64,000 nucleotides of DNA from the NCBI RefSeq assembly GCF_002368335.1, contig NZ_AP018288.1:5605763-5669762 (forward strand), in the 5' to 3' direction. Shown here in pieces: positions 46,672 to 56,176 of the stretch. Source of the DNA: Nostoc sp. NIES-4103 (GTDB lineage: Bacteria; Cyanobacteriota; Cyanobacteriia; Cyanobacteriales; Nostocaceae). The translations under genes were made by a program, and so were the position numbers. Within the stretch, counting starts at the first letter, position 1; each line of letters starts with the position of its first letter. The notes below the pieces were generated by a model. It made no database searches, was not told the origin of the DNA, and was given only the letters and a program-made list of their open reading frames with translations.

Positions 46672-46860
46672 GACTCGTAAACTAATTTTTGCGACTCGTA
46701 AACCAATTTTTGTGACTCGCAAACTAATTTTTGCGACTCGCAAACTAATTTTTGCGACTCGTAAACTAATTTTTGTGACTCGTAAACTAATTTTTGCGAC
46801 TCGCAAACCAATTTTTGTGACTCGTAAACTAATTTTTGCGACTCGTAAACCTGTTTTTCT
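46672..46860. repeat. Nine tandem 21-bp repeats
   Basis: Nine copies of the unit GACTCGTAAACTAATTTTTG(C/T), beginning at 46672, 46693, 46714, 46735, 46756, 46777, 46798, 46819 and 46840; the last is degenerate. Variation is limited to C/T at a few positions. Because 21 is a multiple of three, open frames run through on both strands (heptapeptides TRKLIFA on plus, ESQKLVY on minus), but no ribosome-binding site supports a gene. Twenty-one bp is two helical turns, as in iterated protein-binding sites. Confidence 0.92.
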
Positions 46861-47031
46861 CAACAAATTTCAGCAAATATACCTGCATTTATCCTATTTT
46901 CCAATGCTTTATAGGTTCTGTAGCTTTACTCAGGCTGGTGCATTGGCTGACTGCGTATTCTGATGATATCTAACGAACTCGGTATGAAACACGATTAGAG
47001 TTCTCTATATTAATCCAAAAAGGAAAAGTTT

Positions 47032-47400
47032 ATGGCGCAACGTAAACGAAACTCCACAGCACTCACCAAAGCTGAACGCCGAATCGAAGGAATTCAGACG
47101 ATTAACTCTGACTTAGACTTTGGTAATGGCTTTTCAATCGCTAGTTACAACACTAAGATTGTTGAGTTACGAGAGAAGCTAGCCGTCTATAATCAAGCAC
47201 GAACAATAGTAGAGAAGACACAGAATGCATTAGTCGATGCAGAACGTGCAATCAATAGCTATTCTGAACAGATGTTGTTATGTGTTGCATCTCGCTATGG
47301 CAAAAATAGTGATGAGTATGAAATGGCTGGTGGAACGCGCAAGTCCGGTCGCAAGAAAGCACGTTCTGTGGTAAACCAAAAATTGAAGGTTGCAGAGTGA
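47032..47400 (+). CDS. Hypothetical protein in the nifD element
   Basis: Basic, helical protein of 122 residues (MAQRKRNSTALTKAERRIEG ... GGTRKSGRKKARSVV), with AAAAAGGAAAAG before the ATG. The middle (YNTKIVELREKLAVYNQARTIVEKTQNALVDAERAI) could form a coiled coil. I do not recognise the function; the charge suggests nucleic-acid contact. Confidence 0.65.
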   Translation: MAQRKRNSTALTKAERRIEGIQTINSDLDFGNGFSIASYNTKIVELREKLAVYNQARTIVEKTQNALVDAERAINSYSEQMLLCVASRYGKNSDEYEMAGGTRKSGRKKARSVVNQKLKVAE

Positions 47401-47472
47401 TTTTCTAAATAAGTTGACTGATGACGGATGACTGATGACTGTCAGTGATTAACAATTTCCATTAAACAAGCA

Positions 47473-47519
47473 GCGATCGCACGCTGTTATTTTTTTGCCA
47501 AAATTTCAAGTGCGATCGC
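47473..47519. repeat. Left copy of 47-bp direct repeat flanking the pPIWI-RE operon
   Basis: It begins and ends with the HIP1 octamer GCGATCGC and contains ACGCTGTTATTTTTTTGCCA. It is identical to 54985-55031 except at two adjacent bases (TC versus GA). Confidence 0.92.
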
Positions 47520-47813
47520 ATCTCTTATAAATAATATGCTCAAATTAACAACAGTACTTCATGTATTTTAATATACTTTACTGAAAAATCCCGCATCAAC
47601 ATGTATGAATATGCAATCTCTTGCTTTAAAGCTTGAAAATGAATATAATTATTCGCTATTCATCTTCAGGTAAATATTCCCGAAGATAGTTATTTGTTCA
47701 AACTAACTCTAGAGGTGACAAAACCAACAACTGACCAAAACTTTATAAAAATTTTAGGTTGCTATTGATGTTGAATTCAGCACAATTTTGCTAGCAAAGC
47801 ATCAAGGCAGCCA

Positions 47814-48854
47814 ATGTTTGTAACAAAAAGTATGAGCAAACCGAGTTTAGAAATAGCATTGCACCTGCTGGCAACTGGTTTATTAGAAGCAATTGATGCC
47901 AAAGAACGTGGGAAACAACGATGGATAGTCAATACACATCTTATCCAAGCTCTCAATCACATTTGCGCTTACCAAATTTTGAGAGATGGCATTCCTAAAG
48001 TAGGAGGTGTCCACGATTTATATACCAAAGCTCATCAATCCTTAAGTGAGATTGAACCTGATTTGGTCAAACAAATTGAAGCAGATGAGCCTTTATTGGA
48101 TTATTTTGAAGAACCCACATGGCTATGTGAGGACTTGTCTATTAGTAGTAGAGATATTGTAGGAGAAATTCAGCAACGTGTCATTCTGCAAATCAAATCA
48201 CTTGCAACTGCCTTGGGACGACCTGAACTTTATATAGAAGCACGGCAATGGATGGCTCAACATCCAATTATTACTGAAGAAATCATTGAGGACGCTTGTA
48301 ACAAATCAGCAGCATTAGGACTGGCACGAGGACATTTAGAAAAGTTTTATGAAGTTTGCCCCGTAGCTCATCGCCTAAATTTATGTGAACGATGTGGCCG
48401 TCAATATGATCCACAAGGATGCGGTCGTCCCATGTGTAGCCTTTGGACTGCACCAGAAAACACCAAAGAAATTTACCGAGTTAATCACGGTGCAGCAATG
48501 TATATTGTGCGACCCGGACTTGCAGAACTGTGGCTGTTTGATGAATTGACAAAGTTGGGATTGCAGCCCCAGTTGTGGCCTGGTGATGATGCTTATGATT
48601 TGCGCGTTGAAGTTGCAGGTAAAGTTTTAGCAATAGATGTGAAAGACGCCCGTAGTGCAACACAACTGGCACGCAGATTAAATACCGATACTATTCCATC
48701 TGAACCAGCTTGGAATGAAGCCTATTTTGTTTTACCACCTTGGCGAGATTCTCAACACTACCGTCATGTGTTGCAAGTCAACCTCAAGCCTAATATGCCA
48801 GTTTTATGGGCAAATGATTTGCTCGCTCGGATTAAAGGAGACATTGCTAAATGA
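47814..48854 (+). CDS. REase-fold endonuclease of the pPIWI-RE system
   Basis: Protein of 346 residues, first gene of a three-gene operon. The middle contains a Cys-rich zinc-binding candidate (LCERCGRQYDPQGCGRPMC, about 191-209). The C-terminus has a restriction-endonuclease-like core with AELWLFDEL, D262 (DAYDLRV) and I274-D275-V-K277 (LAIDVKDA), matching PD-(D/E)xK. It fits the REase that accompanies pPIWI-RE in the module defined by Burroughs, Iyer and Aravind (2013). Its stop overlaps the helicase start (ATGA). An internal ATG at 47832 (MSKPSLEIALHLL) is an alternative start. Confidence 0.85.
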   Translation: MFVTKSMSKPSLEIALHLLATGLLEAIDAKERGKQRWIVNTHLIQALNHICAYQILRDGIPKVGGVHDLYTKAHQSLSEIEPDLVKQIEADEPLLDYFEEPTWLCEDLSISSRDIVGEIQQRVILQIKSLATALGRPELYIEARQWMAQHPIITEEIIEDACNKSAALGLARGHLEKFYEVCPVAHRLNLCERCGRQYDPQGCGRPMCSLWTAPENTKEIYRVNHGAAMYIVRPGLAELWLFDELTKLGLQPQLWPGDDAYDLRVEVAGKVLAIDVKDARSATQLARRLNTDTIPSEPAWNEAYFVLPPWRDSQHYRHVLQVNLKPNMPVLWANDLLARIKGDIAK

Positions 48855-51800
48855 AGAATTCAAGGTGGTACTTACAACTTTATCAAGACCAATTTCAAAA
48901 GACATGGCAGCAACTCCAGCGAGATCAACCGCAAGATGTTTGGTTAAGTTTTGCAGACTTTGTACGTATCGAATTAGCTCTTTATGCTATAGAAACAAAA
49001 TTTCCTGGGATATCTGTTAGAGATTTTGGATATTTACTTCAGGGAATCCCTGTTAACTCCCTACAGCCAAAGAAAAAACTGATTAGCCGATTGCGGGGAT
49101 ATCTTCGGAATATTCGCAGCCAAGGAGTATGGCAAGATTTATTAGAAAAATATTTGAACGCTCCAGCTTTTTATAGAGTACGTGGATACGATATCGATGG
49201 AGATGATAGATTAATTCATCGGGGTGTCTCTTGTGCGCCTGACAGATTTAATGCCTATAGAAGTTTTCTGACAAATCCCGCTCCGTTCAAAAGACGCACT
49301 GAGTACAGACCTGCACCCACAGGCGACTATATTATTATTGATAGCAATAACAAACCACGTTCAGTCCGGATTAATGAACAATTAGCAGAATGTGGGTTAC
49401 GTTCATTACGCAACATTGATCTGACAGTACGGCAGAGAATTTCTAAGGAAGCGATCGCCATCCCTTTTGATGATTTAATTAGCATTGCAGAAGAATTGGA
49501 TCAAACAATCCCAGGCAATTGGGTACATCGCGTACAGGATGCACTAAATGGTCTGCATAAAGTCACAAAATCAGGACTGAGAAAAGTAAACGAATTGCGT
49601 TTGAATGGCAAAGAACATTTACTAGGCCCTTGTGCAGCAGGAAAATCGACTATCTTTGCGGTCGCGGCAATTTGGTTAGAGAGACATGATTATACTTGCG
49701 CGATTGTATACCGAGATGTGCGATCGCTCCTCAATCAAGCAGATTTATTTCATCGCGTGGGTTGTTCTCCAGGTGTTGTGATTGGTCGGCTGAATCGTGA
49801 AGAACATTACACCAGATTACTCATCGATGGTGTGGACTTCAACCACTATGCTTACACTCAATTTCACCAAGCCTGTCCATTGTCCGTTTTTCTATCTACT
49901 CCCTTACAACTTGATGAAGAACCACCCTGCGTCAAGCAGTTACAGAAAGCAGATGATCCCGAAAGAGTATATGACTGTCCTTTAGTTCCTGTTTGCCCAC
50001 GCCATCAAGGTACAAGAGATTTAGGAAAAGCTGCAATTATCTTAACAACGCCTCCCGGCATGATTTATGCAGGGCCAACAGCAGTTATTCAACCAGAACA
50101 GACAGTCTGGTTAGAAACAATTCATAAAACTTGTGATGTAGTGTTTGTTGATGAAGGCGATAGTGTGCAGGCACAAATGGATTGTAGTTTTGCACCTGCT
50201 CAAGTCTTTGAAACTAACCGCTCAAAAGCTGATACTTTCTGCCGTCAGCTGTTTCAATCGCTTGCCAATGGTTCCCATGAAGGACGAATTGGTACACCTA
50301 ATCCAGATAGAAGCGATGTCACATTTGCCTTTAGTATATACTCTCGGCTGTTTAAAAATGGAACAGACTTGATGAATTTATTGCTAGAAGCTGACAGGAA
50401 ACAATACAAATCGCTCAGTGGGTGGGTAGAAAGTAGTCACTTCTTTGCAGGTTGGCAAATCTTCGGACATTTGGCAGATATCCTCAGTGGTCAAGAAAGT
50501 GGTGATAGTCAACGAGATGAGTTATTCAAAGCGTTCATTACCTTTCGTTCACGACCAACACAACCTGATACTTATCTGCTCAATGATGCTCAAAAAAGCA
50601 TCGTTCAAGGGTTGGTTGACATTTTGGCTGCTACTGAAGATGTGCAGTCCATAAAACCCAGGATTAAAAATTGGCTCAACAGCCAGAAATGGCCTATTAA
50701 TATTAGTGAAATGTCCGTTTCTGTGGATGATTTAATCCCATTAGTGGAACTTGGTATTCACACAAGCATAACTTTGGGTAGACTCGACTTACTCATTGAT
50801 AGCTGGGGGTTAATGGAGCCATATATGCAGACTGATTCAACTCCACCTGGTGTACTTAACCCTAAACCGGAAGAGTATGATAACATTTTGCCTCTGACAC
50901 CCTACGGAGCTTCAGTTGCACTGCAATGGTATAAAGGAAATGCCGTAGACCGTGATTTGCGGTATCTCAAGGTAGATAGTTGCGGACGCTGGATTTTGAC
51001 CCATTGGGATGAACTGTATTTGGGAGATGATAGTTCACCACCTCATTTGGTTGTTGCTAGTGCTACAAGTTGGAGTCCACCTAGCTATGCCTATGATGTG
51101 CAGATTCCGCCAACAATGGTAATCAAGCCAGCACCAGCAGTTAATGACGCGATCGCATCCTCGGAGTTCTTTTTTGCCCCACTACAAAACCGCAACGGTA
51201 AACTAATTTCAGTTTCCGGTTCTTGGGACGCAGCTCGTTATCAACGCTTAGAGGCGATGGTTGAGGCATTAACCCGACAAGATGCAATGGGTGAATGTGA
51301 ACTGACTCGTGAACGCCAGTTACTTCAAAACCGAGATGCAGAACGTGACAAAATTTTACTAATTACTGGAAGTTATGCGGAAACCCGCTGGTTAGCTGAT
51401 TGTCTTTCCAGAACATTAGGTAATGATGCTGTAGCTTGGCTTGTACCTGATGGTTCTGGTGTTGATGTTCAGCAGTTCCAGACAGAACCAGGCGGTAAAC
51501 GAGTTGCACGCGGACAAGTTAGCACTTTTGCCAAACTCGATGCGTGGATTTTGGTAGCCCCCCTCATGGCTTTGGAACGCGGACATAATATTGTTTTAGA
51601 TGATGGTCGTGCTGCAATTGGCTGTGTTCAAATGCTCATACGTCCCCATCCGCGCCCTGATGCACTTGAACCTTATATTCATTTATTAAATCGCTGGTTG
51701 ATAGAAACTTATCCCAAGATTCATCATCGCGATCCTGTAACTGAAATTAAGGAACTGCGATCGCGTGCAGCAAATTTGTGGACACACTTGATGGCTTATC

Positions 51801-52138
51801 CTTTATACTATCGGCAATTACCAGAGAAATTTGACAAGGAAAATTTGCCATTAAGAAGCAGTTTTGCTTGGTCATTAATCGTGCCTCTGATTCAACTAAT
51901 TGGTCGGACAACGCGTGGAGGAGTTGCTACGCGGGTATTCTTCCGTGACGCTGCATTTGCTGAAGCAACTGCGGCAGGTAATCCAACTAAGGAAACTGCT
52001 TCTACAAGTATTTTAGTTGCTTGTGAACAAGAACTAGCAGCTTTATGTACTCACACTGATAAAGGGAAAAAAGCTTTGGCAATGGCATTATTCCAACCGC
52101 TTTGGACAGCATTCAAAAATCGTCAAGTAATTTTGTAA
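48851..52138 (+). CDS. DinG/XPD-like helicase of the pPIWI-RE system
   Basis: Superfamily-2-type helicase of 1095 residues. Walker A is L258-GPCAAGKST267; the Walker B/DEAH-like box is V431-FVDEGD437; and four cysteines between them (C342, C360, C376, C382) are placed like the Fe-S cluster ligands of XPD/DinG helicases. The C-terminal helicase motif VI is LIGRTTRGGVATRVFF. This matches the helicase (pPIWI_RE_Z) of pPIWI-RE operons, thought to open R-loops or DNA duplexes for the PIWI protein. It is the middle gene; both neighbours are tightly linked. Confidence 0.88.
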   Translation: MKNSRWYLQLYQDQFQKTWQQLQRDQPQDVWLSFADFVRIELALYAIETKFPGISVRDFGYLLQGIPVNSLQPKKKLISRLRGYLRNIRSQGVWQDLLEKYLNAPAFYRVRGYDIDGDDRLIHRGVSCAPDRFNAYRSFLTNPAPFKRRTEYRPAPTGDYIIIDSNNKPRSVRINEQLAECGLRSLRNIDLTVRQRISKEAIAIPFDDLISIAEELDQTIPGNWVHRVQDALNGLHKVTKSGLRKVNELRLNGKEHLLGPCAAGKSTIFAVAAIWLERHDYTCAIVYRDVRSLLNQADLFHRVGCSPGVVIGRLNREEHYTRLLIDGVDFNHYAYTQFHQACPLSVFLSTPLQLDEEPPCVKQLQKADDPERVYDCPLVPVCPRHQGTRDLGKAAIILTTPPGMIYAGPTAVIQPEQTVWLETIHKTCDVVFVDEGDSVQAQMDCSFAPAQVFETNRSKADTFCRQLFQSLANGSHEGRIGTPNPDRSDVTFAFSIYSRLFKNGTDLMNLLLEADRKQYKSLSGWVESSHFFAGWQIFGHLADILSGQESGDSQRDELFKAFITFRSRPTQPDTYLLNDAQKSIVQGLVDILAATEDVQSIKPRIKNWLNSQKWPINISEMSVSVDDLIPLVELGIHTSITLGRLDLLIDSWGLMEPYMQTDSTPPGVLNPKPEEYDNILPLTPYGASVALQWYKGNAVDRDLRYLKVDSCGRWILTHWDELYLGDDSSPPHLVVASATSWSPPSYAYDVQIPPTMVIKPAPAVNDAIASSEFFFAPLQNRNGKLISVSGSWDAARYQRLEAMVEALTRQDAMGECELTRERQLLQNRDAERDKILLITGSYAETRWLADCLSRTLGNDAVAWLVPDGSGVDVQQFQTEPGGKRVARGQVSTFAKLDAWILVAPLMALERGHNIVLDDGRAAIGCVQMLIRPHPRPDALEPYIHLLNRWLIETYPKIHHRDPVTEIKELRSRAANLWTHLMAYPLYYRQLPEKFDKENLPLRSSFAWSLIVPLIQLIGRTTRGGVATRVFFRDAAFAEATAAGNPTKETASTSILVACEQELAALCTHTDKGKKALAMALFQPLWTAFKNRQVIL

Positions 52139-52149
52139 AAGCTAACTGC

Positions 52150-54948
52150 ATGAGTAAAAAGATGGTGAAAAAAGAAAATCAGACACGCATCTACAGCCAA
52201 TCAAAACCGAGAAGCGATCGCTATCAAATCCTTTCAACTATTTTGAATAGTTCCACTCCATCATCTGGCTGGGTGATGACATTTCCAAAACCAGAACGCT
52301 TTGCGGAACTTTACAAGCTATGCATTAACGCTAAGAAACGCAAGAAAAATCAGGCAGAAATTCCGCATGTTCAGCCACCAATAAAAGAGTTAGAAAGTGC
52401 GATGCGGGCAATATTTGACTTGCGATTCATCGGTAACTGGCGCAAAGGTGCCTGGATTCTTTGCAATCAGACAATACCTAAACTACAACTGCAATCTGTT
52501 TTTCGCGCCTGGGTTGATAACCGCTTTGTTCACATTAAAGATGATCCAGTAGGTCATCAGGTCTGGACAGAAGCCCGTCAACTTGCCGCATCAACTGATT
52601 TTGATGCCTTATGGAGTCAGAGTACAAGTGAAATTCGCCTCAGTCCAGCCGCGATCGCAGAAGCATTAATTGGGCAACAATTTACTGTTGATGAAGAACT
52701 AATCCTATCAGAAATCGAAGGTGTTTCTTTACCAACTAGCGAACAACCTGGATATACAGGTCATTGGGTTCTAGGAGGCCCAACCAACAACGAGAATGAG
52801 ATTGAATTAATCGGTTTACCGCTTCTTTACCATAGATACACATACAAAGATAAAAAAGACAATAGTACAGTAGAAGTAGATGGTTATGCTGCGGTTTCAG
52901 TCAAAATTGCTCAACACACTCACATTGGTGGAATTGAGTACCAAACTTACGACTTTAGTTTGAAGCGATTTGCAACACAACCTGTCAAATATATTGATAA
53001 AACAGCTTGGGTTTTGGTTCGTACAACTTCAAATAAAACATCTGGATTTCAAACTGCTCCTCTAGGCTTCCATAAGAAAAATGAGCAGTGGATACCACGC
53101 TGGAAGAATTCAGTACCCGCCGTAATGCAAGCCGCTAAATTTAGCTTAAGGTTGCCGTCAGCAGTGGATTTGTGTACTAATCCCAGACAATTCATGAATT
53201 TAGACGGAAACAGTTCTACTTTTTTGATTCCTCTAAAAGCAAGTGAGAATCATGCTTGGGAAGTTGGCATTCCTATGAAGGAACAGCGTAATCTGTTTCG
53301 AGAAATTCTGCGGATTTGTACAAATGCTGGACTTGAGATTGCTGTTCAAAATCCTTATCCTATTATTCAAAGTTACTCAGGCATTGCTCGTCCACCAAAA
53401 CTACCTGGCAGTTTGAAAAGTGAAACTCCTGTTCCACGAACGTTTTTAGAAAATTTATTGCCTGAAAACCTGTTGATTGAAGTTTATTGCCGTCAAACAG
53501 AAATTATCAGCAATTTGTTGGAGCAAATTAATAATTATATTTTTGCTGGGCGGCTTCAGTTCTCAGTTCAACCTGTTAGCGATTTAATTAATCCATTACC
53601 AGCTAATGCTTCTGTTGCTGACAAACAGCAATATATGGCTGAGCGTTTTACCCAGCGTTTAAGACAAGCTAATAGTCGTCCTGGTAACTATATAGGTTGT
53701 TTAGTAGAAATTGATCCAAAAGATAAGTACGATAAGAAACAAGATCCTAAATGTTATCTTCAGCAGGTTGCAACAAGGTTTGGGCGTTTAGTGAAATGTT
53801 TTACTTGGGAGTCAAACAACGAAGATAAAGAATCTACAATACCTAAATTAATTAACACTTTGACTGATTTAGTGTTAGTAGATTTGCTAGAGATGCCCCC
53901 TGCTTATGAACACTTTGACGAACCTAAATCTGATAATAAAGGTAATTCTAAACCAGCAAAAGTTTATCTACCTCCACCAGAAAAATTTGTCGAAGTGTGT
54001 CTTTGGGTTGAACGTTTCAATCGACAGACAGGATTAGGAGGTAAGTCAGGAGAAACTGCTTATGCAGTTGCCGTTTTACCGAATGGAAAACGCGTTGTTT
54101 ATTTTCCAGGTGTAAACAATAACCAATGGATGAATTGGCAGGATGCGATCGCTCAAACCGGACAACCCATGCCAAAGTTTAAATTAGGACACATTGAACA
54201 AATTTTAAATGCGATCGATCATTATTTTGCCAATCAATCTGTAATTTTGACAGTTAAAGCTGCTCCAACCCGTAACAATTGGCCTTGGTTGCAAAATATA
54301 CGATATGTTAACGGTCAAATCCAAGTTCCTATTGATTTCAAGAATAATGAATGGAAACAGAAACAGTGGCTACCCAAAAAATGTAAGCTACAAATAGTAC
54401 GAATTCGTGAACCCTACGAAATTGGTATTGGTTATGCTTTAAAGCGTAATTCTACTTCTGATAAAAACCTGAATCCTCAAGGTGAAGATATTAGTACAGA
54501 CGGGGTTTTTCAAATTCCTACAGCACCAAAGACACCACCAACTTTTATTTCCAGCGCTCAAAAACCGCAAACTAGTAAAGGAATAGCCAAGGGTGCATCT
54601 AAATTAGGAGGTATGCGAGTTGCAATTTCTCGCCAGCCTGTAATTGATGAAGAAACCCAAGAAAAGAGAAAAATCCGTAAAGAGATATTGGTAGATCCGG
54701 AACGTACAAAACGGTTTGCTTACCCACTACCACGAGAACTCTGCATCCTCTGGCATAGCGAAGATGTACCACCTGCGCTCATTGCTCAACACACCCATGA
54801 TAGTCGTCATCGTATGCCTCACTTTCCAGATGCTACAGAATTACCCCTAAGTGGTGCTTTAGCAAAGAGACTTGGTGATCGGATCAAAATGGTTGCTGAA
54901 GCGGAAACAGAAACTAGTTCTGAAGATGACGATGAAGTAACTGAATAA
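52150..54948 (+). CDS. Prokaryotic PIWI protein of the RE clade (pPIWI-RE)
   Basis: Protein of about 932 residues from the ATG at 52150 (MSKKMVKKENQTRIYSQSK), 11 bp after the helicase stop; the frame is open from a TTG at 52102. It has N-terminal X-type, MID and C-terminal RNase H-like domains as in pPIWI-RE. Best evidence is the C-terminal block (about residues 847-919): YPLPRELCILWHSEDVPPAL, then AQHTHDSRHRMPHF and ELPLSGALAKRLGDRI. The family is predicted to use guide-directed recognition of invading DNA or R-loops with the REase; biochemistry is limited. No Argonaute PAZ domain is visible. Confidence 0.86.
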   Translation: MSKKMVKKENQTRIYSQSKPRSDRYQILSTILNSSTPSSGWVMTFPKPERFAELYKLCINAKKRKKNQAEIPHVQPPIKELESAMRAIFDLRFIGNWRKGAWILCNQTIPKLQLQSVFRAWVDNRFVHIKDDPVGHQVWTEARQLAASTDFDALWSQSTSEIRLSPAAIAEALIGQQFTVDEELILSEIEGVSLPTSEQPGYTGHWVLGGPTNNENEIELIGLPLLYHRYTYKDKKDNSTVEVDGYAAVSVKIAQHTHIGGIEYQTYDFSLKRFATQPVKYIDKTAWVLVRTTSNKTSGFQTAPLGFHKKNEQWIPRWKNSVPAVMQAAKFSLRLPSAVDLCTNPRQFMNLDGNSSTFLIPLKASENHAWEVGIPMKEQRNLFREILRICTNAGLEIAVQNPYPIIQSYSGIARPPKLPGSLKSETPVPRTFLENLLPENLLIEVYCRQTEIISNLLEQINNYIFAGRLQFSVQPVSDLINPLPANASVADKQQYMAERFTQRLRQANSRPGNYIGCLVEIDPKDKYDKKQDPKCYLQQVATRFGRLVKCFTWESNNEDKESTIPKLINTLTDLVLVDLLEMPPAYEHFDEPKSDNKGNSKPAKVYLPPPEKFVEVCLWVERFNRQTGLGGKSGETAYAVAVLPNGKRVVYFPGVNNNQWMNWQDAIAQTGQPMPKFKLGHIEQILNAIDHYFANQSVILTVKAAPTRNNWPWLQNIRYVNGQIQVPIDFKNNEWKQKQWLPKKCKLQIVRIREPYEIGIGYALKRNSTSDKNLNPQGEDISTDGVFQIPTAPKTPPTFISSAQKPQTSKGIAKGASKLGGMRVAISRQPVIDEETQEKRKIRKEILVDPERTKRFAYPLPRELCILWHSEDVPPALIAQHTHDSRHRMPHFPDATELPLSGALAKRLGDRIKMVAEAETETSSEDDDEVTE

Positions 54949-54984
54949 AAACTTAATGGATTTATTTTTGCCAAAATTGAAAGT

Positions 54985-55031
54985 GCGATCGCACGCTGTT
55001 ATTTTTTTGCCAAAATTGAAAGTGCGATCGC
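54985..55031. repeat. Right copy of the 47-bp direct repeat
   Basis: It differs from 47473-47519 at two adjacent positions only. An additional partial unit (54964-54992, TTTTTGCCAAAATTGAAAG plus HIP1) precedes it, so there are about 1.6 tandem units here. It starts 37 bp after the pPIWI-RE stop. Confidence 0.92.
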
Positions 55032-55165
55032 CATAGTAGACAACGCACCAATCCTAAACCTCACCATCATCACCCCCGACGTAAATTGTCTTACCGTAGA
55101 CATCGCCCATCTGTGTCAAAAAAAGTCACAATAGACGAGTTGGTATAAAGTCAGTCAAAACAAAG

Positions 55166-55963
55166 ATGGCACAAACAACAAACATCGAAATTCAGACTAC
55201 AAAAGTCAAAATACCTAACAACGGCTTAGAAATTGATGCTTACTTAGCTCAACCAACTAGTTCAGGTAGATTTGGTGCTGTTATAGTTTTTCAAGAAATT
55301 TTTGGAGTTAACAGTAACATTCGAGACATCACCGAATTAATAGCTAAACAAGGATATATAGCAATAGCACCTGCTATGTATCAACGTATTGCTCCCGGTT
55401 TTGCGGCTGACTTTAGCGAAGAACATATTGGGTTTAGTCCAGAAGCATTTCAGCTAGGATTGCAATATTATCAACAAGTAAAGTATCAAGAAATAATCAG
55501 TGATATTCAAGCTGCGATCGCCTACTTAAAAACTTTACCCAATGTCAAAGCAGATGCCATTGGTGCTATAGGTTTTTGTTTTGGTGGTCATGTTGCTTAC
55601 ATAGCTGCAACGTTAAGCGACATTAAAGCCACAGCTTCATTTTATGGTGGTGGAATTACCACTTCTAGTTATGGTGAAGAAACACCAACTGTTAATCGTA
55701 CTTCTGAAATTACAGGTACGATTTATGCATTTTTTGGTACAAAAGATACATTAGTTTCTCAAGAGGAAACTGAGCAAATTGAAGCAGAACTCAAGAAACA
55801 TCAAATTAAGCATCGTGTATTTAGATACGATGCAGGACACGGTTTCTTTGCTGGATTCTTTGTAGACAAATACCCATTCATGGCCCAGCACCCAAGTTAC
55901 AACCCAGAAGCGGCTCCTGATGCTTGGCAACATGTTCTAGAATTGTTTCAAAACAACTTGTGA
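55166..55963 (+). CDS. Dienelactone hydrolase family protein
   Basis: Alpha/beta hydrolase of 265 residues. The nucleophile elbow is GFCFGG (cysteine nucleophile, as in dienelactone hydrolases), with an acidic residue in FGTKDTLVSQEE and the catalytic His in YDAGHGFF. The substrate is unknown; the family cleaves lactones and other esters. A metabolic gene in the nifD element, outside the pPIWI-RE repeats. Confidence 0.92.
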   Translation: MAQTTNIEIQTTKVKIPNNGLEIDAYLAQPTSSGRFGAVIVFQEIFGVNSNIRDITELIAKQGYIAIAPAMYQRIAPGFAADFSEEHIGFSPEAFQLGLQYYQQVKYQEIISDIQAAIAYLKTLPNVKADAIGAIGFCFGGHVAYIAATLSDIKATASFYGGGITTSSYGEETPTVNRTSEITGTIYAFFGTKDTLVSQEETEQIEAELKKHQIKHRVFRYDAGHGFFAGFFVDKYPFMAQHPSYNPEAAPDAWQHVLELFQNNL

Positions 55964-56084
55964 TATTGATGTGGTGGTTTAAAGTATAGTTTTGTTTCAG
56001 GCGATCGCATTAATTATGTAGGTTGGATTATGGGTTATGTGATTCATGCGATCGCATCTTCTCATCCCGCAATCATCATAGTAG

Positions 56085-56170
56085 GGTGCGTTGTCGCGAA
56101 GCGCAACGCACCGCCATATTTTGAATAAAAGCGATCGCCGTAGGTGCGTTGTCGCGAAGCGCAACGCACC
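56085..56170. repeat. Two REP palindromes next to a RAYT gene
   Basis: Two copies of GGTGCGTTG-N10-CAACGCACC at 56085-56112 and 56143-56170, separated by a HIP1-containing spacer. A third, slightly diverged copy lies beyond the gene at 56773-56799 (right arm CAATGCACC). The arrangement is a REP-flanked RAYT unit. Confidence 0.85.
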
Positions 56171-56176
56171 ACCACA

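Noticed and set aside
46571..46963. A 130-codon plus-strand ORF and a 67-codon minus-strand ORF across the 21-bp repeats
   Set aside because: Open frames exist only because the repeat period is a multiple of three; no ribosome-binding site and no non-repetitive coding signal.
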